Below the pieces are notes generated by a model. It was not told the origin of the DNA and ran no database searches. It saw nothing but the letters and a program-made list of their open reading frames with translations. From Candidatus Obscuribacterales bacterium (lineage in GTDB: Bacteria > Cyanobacteriota > Vampirovibrionia > Obscuribacterales > Obscuribacteraceae), in contig JAIETE010000092.1 of assembly GCA_019745505.1 (NCBI GenBank), forward strand, positions 1 through 61,195: a DNA stretch of 61,195 nt, read 5' to 3'. Below are positions 33,880 through 41,253 of this stretch, in pieces. The stretch's first letter is position 1, and every line of letters begins with the position of its first letter. The position numbers were made by a program, and so were the translations under genes.

Positions 33880-35643
33880 TCATCGCGCTGGAGGCGGAAC
33901 GAAAAATGGACCATGCCCCTCGCCGCCTTTCTTGCTGCCTGAATTTTTCTTGTTTAGAGGAGGAGGAATGAAAGTAGGTATAGCCGCCGCATTCGGTGAC
34001 GATTTCTGGTTCTGCAAAAGCGGTGGCGGCGTAAACATAGGAGGTGGCAGTTTTTCCTTCAGGGGCGGCGGCGTGAACATTGGCGGCACGATATTGCTGT
34101 TGTCCGGCAATTTTGGCGGCGAGAAGGTGGGAGGCGGCAGGAATACGACCGGCGGTCCGGCAGGGGTGGACTCAGGGTTAGGAACAAAAGTCGTTGAAGG
34201 ATGCCCACCATACAGTTTGGCGAGAGTCAATCGGTCTCGTTTTGTCGGCAAACCGTTCTGCAGCCCATTGGAGCGAAAGTACATGACGTCGGAAATGCAA
34301 TTGGAATGATCCAAGCCGAGCGCATGGCCAATTTCATGCATAGTGACGGAGGCCATTTCGCCATCCTTTACGAATGCACCCGGCGTAAATGCGTCGGTCG
34401 TGCGCAGTTGCACGATAGTGCTGGTAAAGCAATTCTCTAAGACAGCGAAAGTCGTAAGACCGGCAACCACGCGCAATTCAGAGGAAGCATCCAGAGCATT
34501 GGCAGTCCAATTAACCACAATATCGGCGTTGTCTTTCTCTTTCGTTATTTTGTAATTGATCTTCTTGCCCGAAGCTTCGCACCAAGTGTCCAGCGCCTTC
34601 ATTACAAAGTTGCGAAATACCGGCCGATAACCAGGCGTATTCGTCTCTTTACTCATGTACACCTTGATGGGCATTCGGCTGCTGGACCAGGTGTACATAT
34701 GATCGTTCTTTTTGAGAATATCGAGATAGTCCGGCAACTTATTATTCGGACTATTCTGTTTCTTCTTATCCTGAGCCAGCTCCGAAATCAATTGCTGGGC
34801 ATTGGCTCTCTGACTTCCATCCGATTCCAGAGTCAAATAGCGCTGCAAATACGAGATCGAATCATCGAACCTGGCCATGTCCATGTAGGCGATTGCAACG
34901 TTATAGACGACGCTTGCATCGTTGGGGTCGAACGAAAGTGCCTTTTGTCCTTCAGAAACAGCGCGCGAAAAGTTTTTGATCTTGCGATAGGCAAAGCACA
35001 GATTGCCGTGAATACATCCGGAGTTTTGAGAAGGATCTGCAGTGGCAGCTATTTCCAATAACTTAATCGCTTCTCGATATTTTCCGGCATTGACTTTCTC
35101 GCATCCATCTTTCGCACAGGTATACACCTTGACCGTGTTCATCATCTGCTCCGCTTCACTGCGTGCGGTCGCATTGGGAGAATTGATGTATCGTTGCAGA
35201 CTGGAAAGGCACAAGTCATAGCGCTTCATGTCGTTGTACACAAGAGCCATGATGTATGTCGGATACGGATCATTAGGGTCGAGCTTCTGGGCAATCTGCG
35301 CGTGCTTGATCGCGTCCTTATTGCTCTTCAACTGCTGATAACTCTGAGCCAAACTGAGGTGGATGCGAGCTGAAAAACTCGTCGGATCGTAAGCTGCTGC
35401 TTGAGACAAGGAAGATGCGGCTTGAGCATATGAACCGGCACGGTAGAGCTCATAACCTTGAGCATAGAGCTTGTACGCCTGGCTCTCAGCCTGGTAGTCG
35501 GCTGCAAGTACCGGCGACAGCTGAAAAAGGGGCGATAAAAGAGCCAAAGACAGAAGCACATTCCAGACTGCCATGGCTAAATGGCGACGTTCGGGACCGC
35601 CGCCGTACGGTTTAAGAATTAGTTCCCTTTCTTGCAAAAGCAT
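33880..35643 (-). CDS. Exported TPR protein with matrixin-like metalloprotease domain and Pro-rich tail
   Basis: From ATG 35643, a 587-residue protein; upstream TTG 35790 and internal ATG 35574 are other possible starts. After the signal peptide (WNVLLSLALLSPLFQLSPVLA) come about six TPRs (about 30-280), then a metzincin domain with HEIGHALGLDH (about 436-446), the zinc-binding motif of matrixins. The usual Met-turn is a candidate in SDVMYF. The tail repeats FTPPP-type units (MFTPPPLKEKLPPPMFTPPP). Fusion of TPRs to a secreted matrixin suggests an envelope protease that binds a partner protein. The gene is divergent from the next pair. Confidence 0.85.
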   Translation of the reverse strand: MLLQERELILKPYGGGPERRHLAMAVWNVLLSLALLSPLFQLSPVLAADYQAESQAYKLYAQGYELYRAGSYAQAASSLSQAAAYDPTSFSARIHLSLAQSYQQLKSNKDAIKHAQIAQKLDPNDPYPTYIMALVYNDMKRYDLCLSSLQRYINSPNATARSEAEQMMNTVKVYTCAKDGCEKVNAGKYREAIKLLEIAATADPSQNSGCIHGNLCFAYRKIKNFSRAVSEGQKALSFDPNDASVVYNVAIAYMDMARFDDSISYLQRYLTLESDGSQRANAQQLISELAQDKKKQNSPNNKLPDYLDILKKNDHMYTWSSSRMPIKVYMSKETNTPGYRPVFRNFVMKALDTWCEASGKKINYKITKEKDNADIVVNWTANALDASSELRVVAGLTTFAVLENCFTSTIVQLRTTDAFTPGAFVKDGEMASVTMHEIGHALGLDHSNCISDVMYFRSNGLQNGLPTKRDRLTLAKLYGGHPSTTFVPNPESTPAGPPVVFLPPPTFSPPKLPDNSNIVPPMFTPPPLKEKLPPPMFTPPPLLQNQKSSPNAAAIPTFIPPPLNKKNSGSKKGGEGHGPFFVPPPAR

Positions 35644-35826
35644 CTTTCCCAAAGCTTCAAACACTGATTTTCCCTGGCTTATCGGTTTCCTAACCAGTGT
35701 TTTCACTGGTATCGACGAACTGTTTATCCTGTTTCTTAACTTCCACAGAAGGGTAGTATTACTCTTAAGGCCAGAGGGTCTTGACCGCAAAGAAGCTTAA
35801 GGAAAGATTGATTTCAGGGGGAGAAG

Positions 35827-36471
35827 ATGTCGCAATCGGGTGGCGCAGTCAACGCGGCAAAGAAGAAAGGGCAAGAGTTAGTGAAAGCTCTTCTCGATCT
35901 GGTCATCCTGGCACTTTTACTTGGCGGAGCAGGATTCGGCGGTTACTTCTGGGGCTTGCACGAAAGATTGGCACCGATTCAAGAAGTGCCGCCCGGCACT
36001 GCAAATGCAATTCAACCTACGGCTGTCTCTGCCACCCCGGCTCCGGCTGCTGCTGCCACGCCAGTCAAAACCGTCACGGAGCCGACAAGATCCGATTCGG
36101 CTTCAGCAGCTTCGGCAAAACCAGGCAAGACCAAGTACTGGATCTCCTCATCAGGTGAAGAGTATATCGGCTATTCAATTACCGCCAAAGTGAACGGCAA
36201 CGCTGTGGATAGCTTCTTCGGTCCGGGAAAAAACGTTGACGTAACACGCTACATAAAAGAGGGAGACAACTCAGTCACCTTCGAAGCTAAAGCATTGGGC
36301 GATCAGTACAACAAACATGACGGTGACGCAAAATCGATTTTGACTCTTCAACTAGTCAAAGGGCCAAAGGTGCAGGAAGAGTTCAAATCCTCTGACGTTA
36401 TAACGACTTACAAGCGCAACGCTACTGAAAGTGAAGATTTCAACGACAGCGTGCACTTCACAGCCAAATAG
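35827..36471 (+). CDS. Single-pass membrane protein with extracytoplasmic beta domain
   Basis: AGGGGGAGAAG precedes the ATG. A short cytoplasmic N-terminus, one membrane helix (LLDLVILALLLGGAGFGGYFW, about 22-42), an Ala/Pro/Thr-rich linker, and a ~110-residue beta-rich domain (YWISSSGEEYIGYSITAKV onward). The segment GPGKNVDVTRYIKEGDNSVTFEAK resembles a carbohydrate-binding-like beta-sandwich, but no family can be named. The next gene starts two bases after its stop. Confidence 0.75.
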   Translation: MSQSGGAVNAAKKKGQELVKALLDLVILALLLGGAGFGGYFWGLHERLAPIQEVPPGTANAIQPTAVSATPAPAAAATPVKTVTEPTRSDSASAASAKPGKTKYWISSSGEEYIGYSITAKVNGNAVDSFFGPGKNVDVTRYIKEGDNSVTFEAKALGDQYNKHDGDAKSILTLQLVKGPKVQEEFKSSDVITTYKRNATESEDFNDSVHFTAK

Positions 36472-36473
36472 CC

Positions 36474-36863
36474 ATGAAAGCAAAAGGAATTTTCATTTCT
36501 GCTCTTCTTGTAATCGACACATTTTTTGTGTCGTATGCTGCCGGATTTCACAGCAGACATGTGCTTGTGATTAATCCGAAGCTACCGCCGGTAGTGCAAA
36601 AGAAAGTCGAAGCAAAACCGGCAGCGGTTGCAGCTCCGGTCAAAAAGGATGCCGCCAAAGAAACACATCCTCAAAAGAAGGGTGCCGCAAAAGCGCATGA
36701 AACAAAATCAGCAACAAAAACCGGTGCAATCAAAGAAGCGTCCAAGCAAGCCGCAAAGTCGGCCGGTAAAGCGCAAACAAAACCAGCAGCAACGGTGAAA
36801 CCATCTGCAAAACCGGAAGCCAAAGGCAAGACAAAACCCAAAGCCAGTTCTCCCGGCGCCTAG
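36474..36863 (+). CDS. Membrane-anchored Lys/Ala/Pro-rich protein
   Basis: A 129-residue protein with an N-terminal membrane segment (IFISALLVIDTFFVSYAAG) and then a highly basic, disordered Lys/Ala/Pro tail of histone H1-like composition (KKDAAKETHPQKKGAAKA). It is translationally linked to the preceding gene. A basic tail outside the membrane could bind acidic polymer; inside, it could bind nucleic acid. The orientation is unresolved. A terminator follows. Confidence 0.7.
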   Translation: MKAKGIFISALLVIDTFFVSYAAGFHSRHVLVINPKLPPVVQKKVEAKPAAVAAPVKKDAAKETHPQKKGAAKAHETKSATKTGAIKEASKQAAKSAGKAQTKPAATVKPSAKPEAKGKTKPKASSPGA

Positions 36864-36866
36864 CAA

Positions 36867-36901
36867 AAAGAGGGCATCTGTGCGACGCCCTCTTTCAGTT
36901 T
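36867..36901 (+). terminator. Intrinsic terminator, probably bidirectional
   Basis: AAAGAGGGC (36867-36875) pairs with GCCCTCTTT (36887-36895) around an 11-base loop, followed by CAGTTTT; on the minus strand the arm is followed by TTTTTG. It separates the convergent membrane-protein pair and the encapsulin operon. Confidence 0.8.
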
Positions 36902-36916
36902 TATCTCGTTTCGAAC

Positions 36917-37774
36917 CTAAGCGGTCTTCGACTTAATCACGCAAACAGCCGTTGGGCGTTTGACACGAAGCACGAGTGATTCGTATACGCGGAAGCGATA
37001 ATTCATGTCGCTTGGTCCGAGATATGCGATTTGCAGATCTTCTGCAACAGCAATATCGAAGTTTTGCGCACCGGTAGAAATTACGGCTGCGGTACCCTTC
37101 TCAATCATCGGACTCCAATGGATGCCATCGAGACAAAGCTTGCTCAATTGATCGAGTTCCAATGCAGGGGACTCTTTCACGGGCTTGAGCAATTGCTCGT
37201 ACATATCCAGCGAGCAAACGAGAGCATAAGGGAAATGATGCTGAGCGGCGATCAATTTGCCGATTGCAGCATAGACGTCCTTGACCGGCTCGTTAGGAAC
37301 TCTCCAGTCTCCTCCCTGGATCTTTTGGGAACCAGGATAGTTGAACAGTCCGTGAATTCCAAGAGCGGCTTTGCCGTTGAAGATCAAATCGTCTTCAGCG
37401 TCGCCGACTTGATGAGCAGCACGAACGGCATTGGTGATGTCGATCGGCGCATGCATATCCTGGCTCCACTTCACGTCGCGCCAATGCAGCCAGAAATCTT
37501 TGTAGAGAATTGGAACACGAACATAGGTCTCTTTCTCATGAGTACCGATCGGATTGGTATCCGGTCTTCCTTCGAGATCGACTTCTGCAGGTTCATCATC
37601 TCTTATCGTTTCGAGCGGTACGCTCTCCACCCCCGCACCAAGAGGTCCGAAGAGTGCTATTAAACGACGACCGACAACGGTGCGTCGTACTTCTTGAGCA
37701 GCAGCCTGAATCATGTCTGACGCTTGTTCGTTCGTCAGCGGTAATTCAACCAGCTTTTGGTGCATCTTCCACAC
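36917..37774 (-). CDS. Family 1 encapsulin shell protein
   Basis: A 285-residue HK97-fold shell protein that self-assembles into a protein nanocompartment. Recognisable encapsulin features are the N-terminal PLTNEQASDMIQAAAQEV helix, VVGRRLIALFGPLGAG, the E-loop region YVRVPILYKDFWLHWRD, the DAEDDLIFNG stretch with GIHGLFN, and the C-terminal LGPSDMNYRFRVYESLVLRV. The length matches family 1 (about 260-290). GTG 37774 is chosen because AAGGAGG lies six bases upstream, inside the last codons of the cargo gene; its stop ends at 37777. An ATG three codons further in is the alternative. Cargo lies inside the shell via its C-terminal tail. Confidence 0.93.
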   Translation of the reverse strand: MWKMHQKLVELPLTNEQASDMIQAAAQEVRRTVVGRRLIALFGPLGAGVESVPLETIRDDEPAEVDLEGRPDTNPIGTHEKETYVRVPILYKDFWLHWRDVKWSQDMHAPIDITNAVRAAHQVGDAEDDLIFNGKAALGIHGLFNYPGSQKIQGGDWRVPNEPVKDVYAAIGKLIAAQHHFPYALVCSLDMYEQLLKPVKESPALELDQLSKLCLDGIHWSPMIEKGTAAVISTGAQNFDIAVAEDLQIAYLGPSDMNYRFRVYESLVLRVKRPTAVCVIKSKTA

Positions 37775-37776
37775 AG

Positions 37777-38334
37777 TTAGCCTCCTTGCGACCATAGTGG
37801 TCCGACAGTCCAATCTTTTTTGGTAGCACCTGTGGTGCTGGGTTTTCCTTTTGAATGCTCTTGTCCGGATTGCCCCGATCCTTGTTCTGAGCGTCCGCTA
37901 TGTTGCGGTTTGCCTTGTGGAGCAGAATGTCCAGCACCACTGGGTCTGGTTTGATGAGTACCAAAATTTGATACCACCCCCGGTCTGCCGCCGGTGTGCG
38001 GCGGGGCGTCCGGACCAAGCAGTTCGGTTCTCCACTCGACATGCTCTTCCATAAAATGGTCGAGCAGCTCGCGTTTCAAATCAACCGACATCGCCTGCTC
38101 TTGCAGCATGCGTTGAATGAAGAAGCTGTGATCGAGCAACTTCTGGGTTAAGAGTGTTGGTCCGGCGCCATGAATTTCTTCAAGTTTGGTGGTGTTCTCT
38201 TTTTCCTCTAAGAGGATATGCGCGAACATGCGCTGAGAAACATCGCCCGGGACGCCCGGATCATTGAGCACATGGAGAATAGTCTCCGTGTGATCGGCAA
38301 TGTTGTGAAGTATTTCGGCAAGTGGTGTAGCCAC
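37777..38334 (-). CDS. Predicted encapsulin cargo: four-helix metal-binding-type protein with loading peptide
   Basis: A 185-residue protein encoded just before the shell. Residues 1-105 look like four helices (about 1-24, 31-54, 58-79, 83-104) with many candidate metal ligands: H10, H15, H39xxxE43, H69, H93xxxE97 and H98. Residues 110-172 are a Gly/Ser/Gln/His-rich linker. The tail KKDWTVGPLWSQGG matches the xTVGxL core of family 1 cargo-loading peptides (compare LTVGSLRR). The domain is not DyP peroxidase and lacks the ExxH pattern of EncFtn; a haemerythrin-like or new fold is possible. Iron storage or redox/oxidative defence is inferred. GTG 38334 has GAGAG upstream. Confidence 0.8.
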   Translation of the reverse strand: MATPLAEILHNIADHTETILHVLNDPGVPGDVSQRMFAHILLEEKENTTKLEEIHGAGPTLLTQKLLDHSFFIQRMLQEQAMSVDLKRELLDHFMEEHVEWRTELLGPDAPPHTGGRPGVVSNFGTHQTRPSGAGHSAPQGKPQHSGRSEQGSGQSGQEHSKGKPSTTGATKKDWTVGPLWSQGG

Positions 38335-38755
38335 GGCATTTCTCTCATGACGGTTTCTGCATTCTCACAGGTATTGCCAAAGCGTGTAAAGCGGCAAACG
38401 GCAACCGGTGGCGTTTACAAGCGATGATGCGCGCTCATTGTCGCAACCCGGCTTGCAAACCTTGTCGGTGCAGATAGCAAGAAATGAGAATGAGTTGCAA
38501 TAAAGTGACAAAAACAGACCAAAAACCCACTTTTCCATGACAGCAGGTGCAACAAATGATTGAGAAAGTCTGCGATAACCTGAATTTGCAAACAGTCCTG
38601 CGTTGCATTGAAAGGAATTTTTCCCCCGCAACATATCTTAAAGTCGACGCCGCCGGAGGCGCTTAGCTCAGAGGCCTAGCCTTCTTCGCACGGCTGCAAA
38701 CAGGACGAAACGGTTGTCATTAGATAGAGAATAGCCTTCTTTAGCGGAGTCAAAC
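38335..38755. other. 421-base gene-free region upstream of the encapsulin operon
   Basis: It should carry the minus-strand promoter of the cargo-shell operon and the plus-strand promoter of the YdcZ-like gene. A minus-strand frame of 89 codons (38365-38634) has no ribosome-binding site and a non-coding composition. The only structure I see is the TGTAAA/TTTACA repeat listed separately. Confidence 0.4.
38385..38419. promoter_or_regulatory. Inverted repeat upstream of encapsulin operon (possible operator)
   Basis: TGTAAA (38385-38390) and TTTACA (38414-38419) form inverted half-sites, with G/C-rich matching bases next to them (GCG/CGC-like), about 50-85 bases upstream of the cargo start. The spacing is wide (23 bases). 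No second copy was found to support a regulator. Confidence 0.25.
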
Positions 38756-39016
38756 ATGTTCTACATCAACTGCCTTTTGGGCGTGCTTGCCGGGACTCTC
38801 ATTCCGCTGCAAGCCGGTATCAATTCAAAGCTGCGTGAACACCTGAGCAGCCGAACAACGGCACTGATCGCCAGCATCATCGGCGGGCAATTGATCTGCT
38901 CATTGATATTAGACCAGTTTGGTCTCATAGGATTTGCGCAACACCCAATCAATCTCGGACGCATTGTCGGAGTTGTTCTGCTCGTCGCAGGCGTTGCGCT
39001 AATTCAGAAGTATTGA
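38756..39016 (+). CDS. YdcZ/DUF606-type DMT membrane protein with internal deletion
   Basis: An 86-residue membrane protein that reads as the first ~30 residues of a DUF606 (YdcZ) protein (LLGVLAGTLIPLQAGINSKLR) joined directly to its C-terminal half (GGQLICSLILDQFGLIGF, then IVGVVLLVAGVALIQ). Normal members have about 140 residues, so about 55-60 residues in the middle are missing, in frame. GGAG precedes the ATG, so it may still be made. It could be a short functional variant (these transporters work as small dimers) or a decaying gene. Confidence 0.6.
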   Translation: MFYINCLLGVLAGTLIPLQAGINSKLREHLSSRTTALIASIIGGQLICSLILDQFGLIGFAQHPINLGRIVGVVLLVAGVALIQKY

Positions 39017-39030
39017 GAACAGGTAAAAGA

Positions 39031-39243
39031 CTACTTCTTGACCGGCAAGACGTGAATTGCTTTGACTACCAATTCGACTTCATCGCCAATCTTCAATCCC
39101 ATTTCTTCGAGTGACTCCGTGGTCAGCACCGATGCCATATGGGCTGGGCTGGCGACATCGAATTTTACCAGCGACATAATGTCGCCGTTCTTCACCGAGG
39201 TTACCTTTGCAGTGATCTTATTTCTTGCGCCGTAACTTGCCAT
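39031..39243 (-). CDS. Single TOBE/Mop-domain protein (molbindin-like)
   Basis: A 70-residue protein from ATG 39243 (GAGGG upstream). It is one TOBE domain: ARNKITAKVTSVKNGDIMSLVKFDV, TTESLEEMGLKIGDEVELVVKAIHVLPVK. Stand-alone Mop proteins oligomerise and bind molybdate or tungstate as an intracellular store. No molybdate transporter is nearby, so the ligand is inferred. Confidence 0.85.
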   Translation of the reverse strand: MASYGARNKITAKVTSVKNGDIMSLVKFDVASPAHMASVLTTESLEEMGLKIGDEVELVVKAIHVLPVKK

Positions 39244-39324
39244 GATCAATCCCTCAAGCGAATTTCAAACGGCACGAATCATATCACGAGGCGGCCGTGC
39301 ACAGACAAAGTTTAAACCTGGCGA

Positions 39325-40542
39325 TCATCTCTTTCTGCGGGGATCGATACGGTCGTCGCCTAGCCCGAGCATGCTGTCGAAAGTATGAAATTTGAAGCGG
39401 CTGACCAGACGCTTGCAAAACTCAACACCCCTCACACTATTGCCGAGCTCGTCGAGCAAAGGAGACCAGACGGCGATACCGCCGACATTCGGTACAGCCA
39501 GCATGATGGCACCGGATACGCCGCTTTTTGCAGGAATGCCGACCGTGAATGCAAACTCGCCGGAAAAATCATACATGCCGCATGAGAGCATCAGCGACAG
39601 GCAATTTTTCACATGCCCGGGTGAAAACACCTGCACACCCGTCATCGGACAAATGCCGCCATTGGCCAAAGTCGAAGCAATGATAGCCATCGACTTGGTC
39701 GTCGTTTCTATAGAACAGCATTGGAAATAGAATTCGAGAACATCCAGTAGTTCCACATCAGGCGGAAAAGCTTTCTTCTCACGCATGAAATAACCGAGCG
39801 CGAAATTTCTATCGGCAGTCTGTCGTTCGGACAGGTAGACGGCATTGTTGAAACCGATTTTCTGGCCTCCTGCTGCCGTCTTCCATTTCTCCATCACGAA
39901 ATCGAATCGGTCCGATGCAGCGCCGCCTTTCTTGATCAGCGCACCGCACATGATGGCACCGGCATTGATCATCGGATTGTGCGGAAGGCCCTTAGCATTC
40001 AAAGTCAATTCATTGAAAGTCTTGCCGCTCGGTTCGCGACCGACATAACTGTGCACAACATCTTCGCCTTGTTCTTCCAGGGCCAGGCAATATGTCACCG
40101 GTTTGGAACAGGACTGAACGCAAAAGTAGTCGTCGCACTCGCCAATCGAAAATCTCTGTCCGTCAACTGTACAAACCGACATCGCAAATTTCTCAGGATC
40201 CACACGCTCGAGCTGAGGAATGTAGGTCGGAAGCTTGCCCATGCGAATGGTATTAACTTCTTCAAAAATATCGGTCAGTTCGCTGGTAAAAGCTTTGAAG
40301 TCCGGAATTGCCAACCCATCGGTTAAAGCTTGCTCGAGAAGACCCGGCGCCAGATCGGATAAAATTTGAAACTGCGCTTCGGAAATTTCCGGAGAACTAC
40401 CATTGAGCGCCTTAAACAAAGCTTTTAGACGCGGATCGTCTTCGAGAATACCGCGCTCTTTCAAAGCCTCGAGCAGCGCCTCTCTCCTGACAATTCCTTC
40501 TTTACCGAAAGACTTGAACAGATTAGACCGCGTATCGGACAT
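39325..40542 (-). CDS. glsA: Glutaminase
   Basis: A 405-residue glutaminase (glutamine to glutamate and ammonia) with the serine-dependent beta-lactamase-like fold. The catalytic S144-C-S-K147 motif is in VQSCSKPV. Also seen are the conserved NPMINAGAI, SERQTADRNFALGYFM, and GxxGxS-like SGVSGAIML. The N-terminal ~90 residues form a helical extension as in the longer, EF-hand-like glutaminases; bacterial enzymes without it have about 310 residues. ATG 40542 is chosen because GGAGG precedes it. It is divergent from the TPR gene, with only 23 bases between start codons. Confidence 0.92.
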   Translation of the reverse strand: MSDTRSNLFKSFGKEGIVRREALLEALKERGILEDDPRLKALFKALNGSSPEISEAQFQILSDLAPGLLEQALTDGLAIPDFKAFTSELTDIFEEVNTIRMGKLPTYIPQLERVDPEKFAMSVCTVDGQRFSIGECDDYFCVQSCSKPVTYCLALEEQGEDVVHSYVGREPSGKTFNELTLNAKGLPHNPMINAGAIMCGALIKKGGAASDRFDFVMEKWKTAAGGQKIGFNNAVYLSERQTADRNFALGYFMREKKAFPPDVELLDVLEFYFQCCSIETTTKSMAIIASTLANGGICPMTGVQVFSPGHVKNCLSLMLSCGMYDFSGEFAFTVGIPAKSGVSGAIMLAVPNVGGIAVWSPLLDELGNSVRGVEFCKRLVSRFKFHTFDSMLGLGDDRIDPRRKR

Positions 40543-40565
40543 AGTTTCCTCCAAGATCTCCAATT

Positions 40566-41252
40566 ATGGTATTCCAACCAACCACCTCCATCAATCGTCG
40601 TTTATCGGTTTTGGTTGCCGTGGGCACATTGGCTTTTTGCCAGCCATGCTTTGCAGACGGATTTCCCGGTCGCGGCAATCCGCACGATTGGAGCGCGGCT
40701 CTGCCTTATTACAATCTCGCCAATAAGTACATGCAGCAGGAGCGTTATGAAGACGCCATCCAGAAATATCATGAGGCAATTGGTCGTTACGAGTACGATC
40801 CTGATTTTTTCAACAACCTCGGCGTAGCGCTGCGAAAGATCGAGAATTTCGAGGCTGCCGAACAGGCATTCAAAAGCGCGGCCGCATTGAATGCAAAAGA
40901 TTGGATGAGTTGGAGCAATCTGGCCAATTCCTACTTAAAGCAAGACCGCCTGGAAGAGACGATAAAAGCCTTCGAGCAATCGCTCAAGTGCAATCCGCCG
41001 CCGCAAGAGAAGGAAGCCATACTCAAAGACATCGCCGACATCAAGAAGATAATCGGCGTTCGCAGCGGCAATGTGCAACCTCCCGCATCCAAAACCCCTC
41101 CGGCCAGGATCATCAAGGAAGGCAAACAAGCCAGGGGTGCGCCGGGCGCTAAATCGACCGGTGAATTGAAACCAATCGGCACGGCAAGACCTGCCACTCC
41201 AAGACAGAATCAAGAATTGAAAGGCACAGGCTGGGAAGAAGTAGCAAAATAA
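40566..41252 (+). CDS. Exported TPR protein
   Basis: A 228-residue protein with a signal peptide (LSVLVAVGTLAFCQPCFA), three TPR units (about 45-150; YYNLANKYMQQERYEDAIQKY, FFNNLGVALRKIENFEAAEQA, WSNLANSYLKQDRLEETIKA), and a basic, Pro/Ala/Lys-rich disordered tail. It probably serves protein-protein contacts in the envelope. Its stop is one base before the Nudix start (TAATATG), so the two are translated together. Confidence 0.82.
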   Translation: MVFQPTTSINRRLSVLVAVGTLAFCQPCFADGFPGRGNPHDWSAALPYYNLANKYMQQERYEDAIQKYHEAIGRYEYDPDFFNNLGVALRKIENFEAAEQAFKSAAALNAKDWMSWSNLANSYLKQDRLEETIKAFEQSLKCNPPPQEKEAILKDIADIKKIIGVRSGNVQPPASKTPPARIIKEGKQARGAPGAKSTGELKPIGTARPATPRQNQELKGTGWEEVAK

Positions 41253-41253
41253 T

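Noticed and set aside
38365..38634. 89-codon frame upstream of the encapsulin cargo, minus strand
   Set aside because: It has no ribosome-binding site, an odd composition rich in Cys/Ser/Phe/Leu, and overlaps the region needed for the operon promoter.
38661..38730. tRNA-like D-arm sequence (GCTTAGCTCAGAGG)
   Set aside because: The segment resembles a tRNA D-arm, but no T-arm with GGTTCGAATCC or acceptor pairing follows, so it is not a tRNA.
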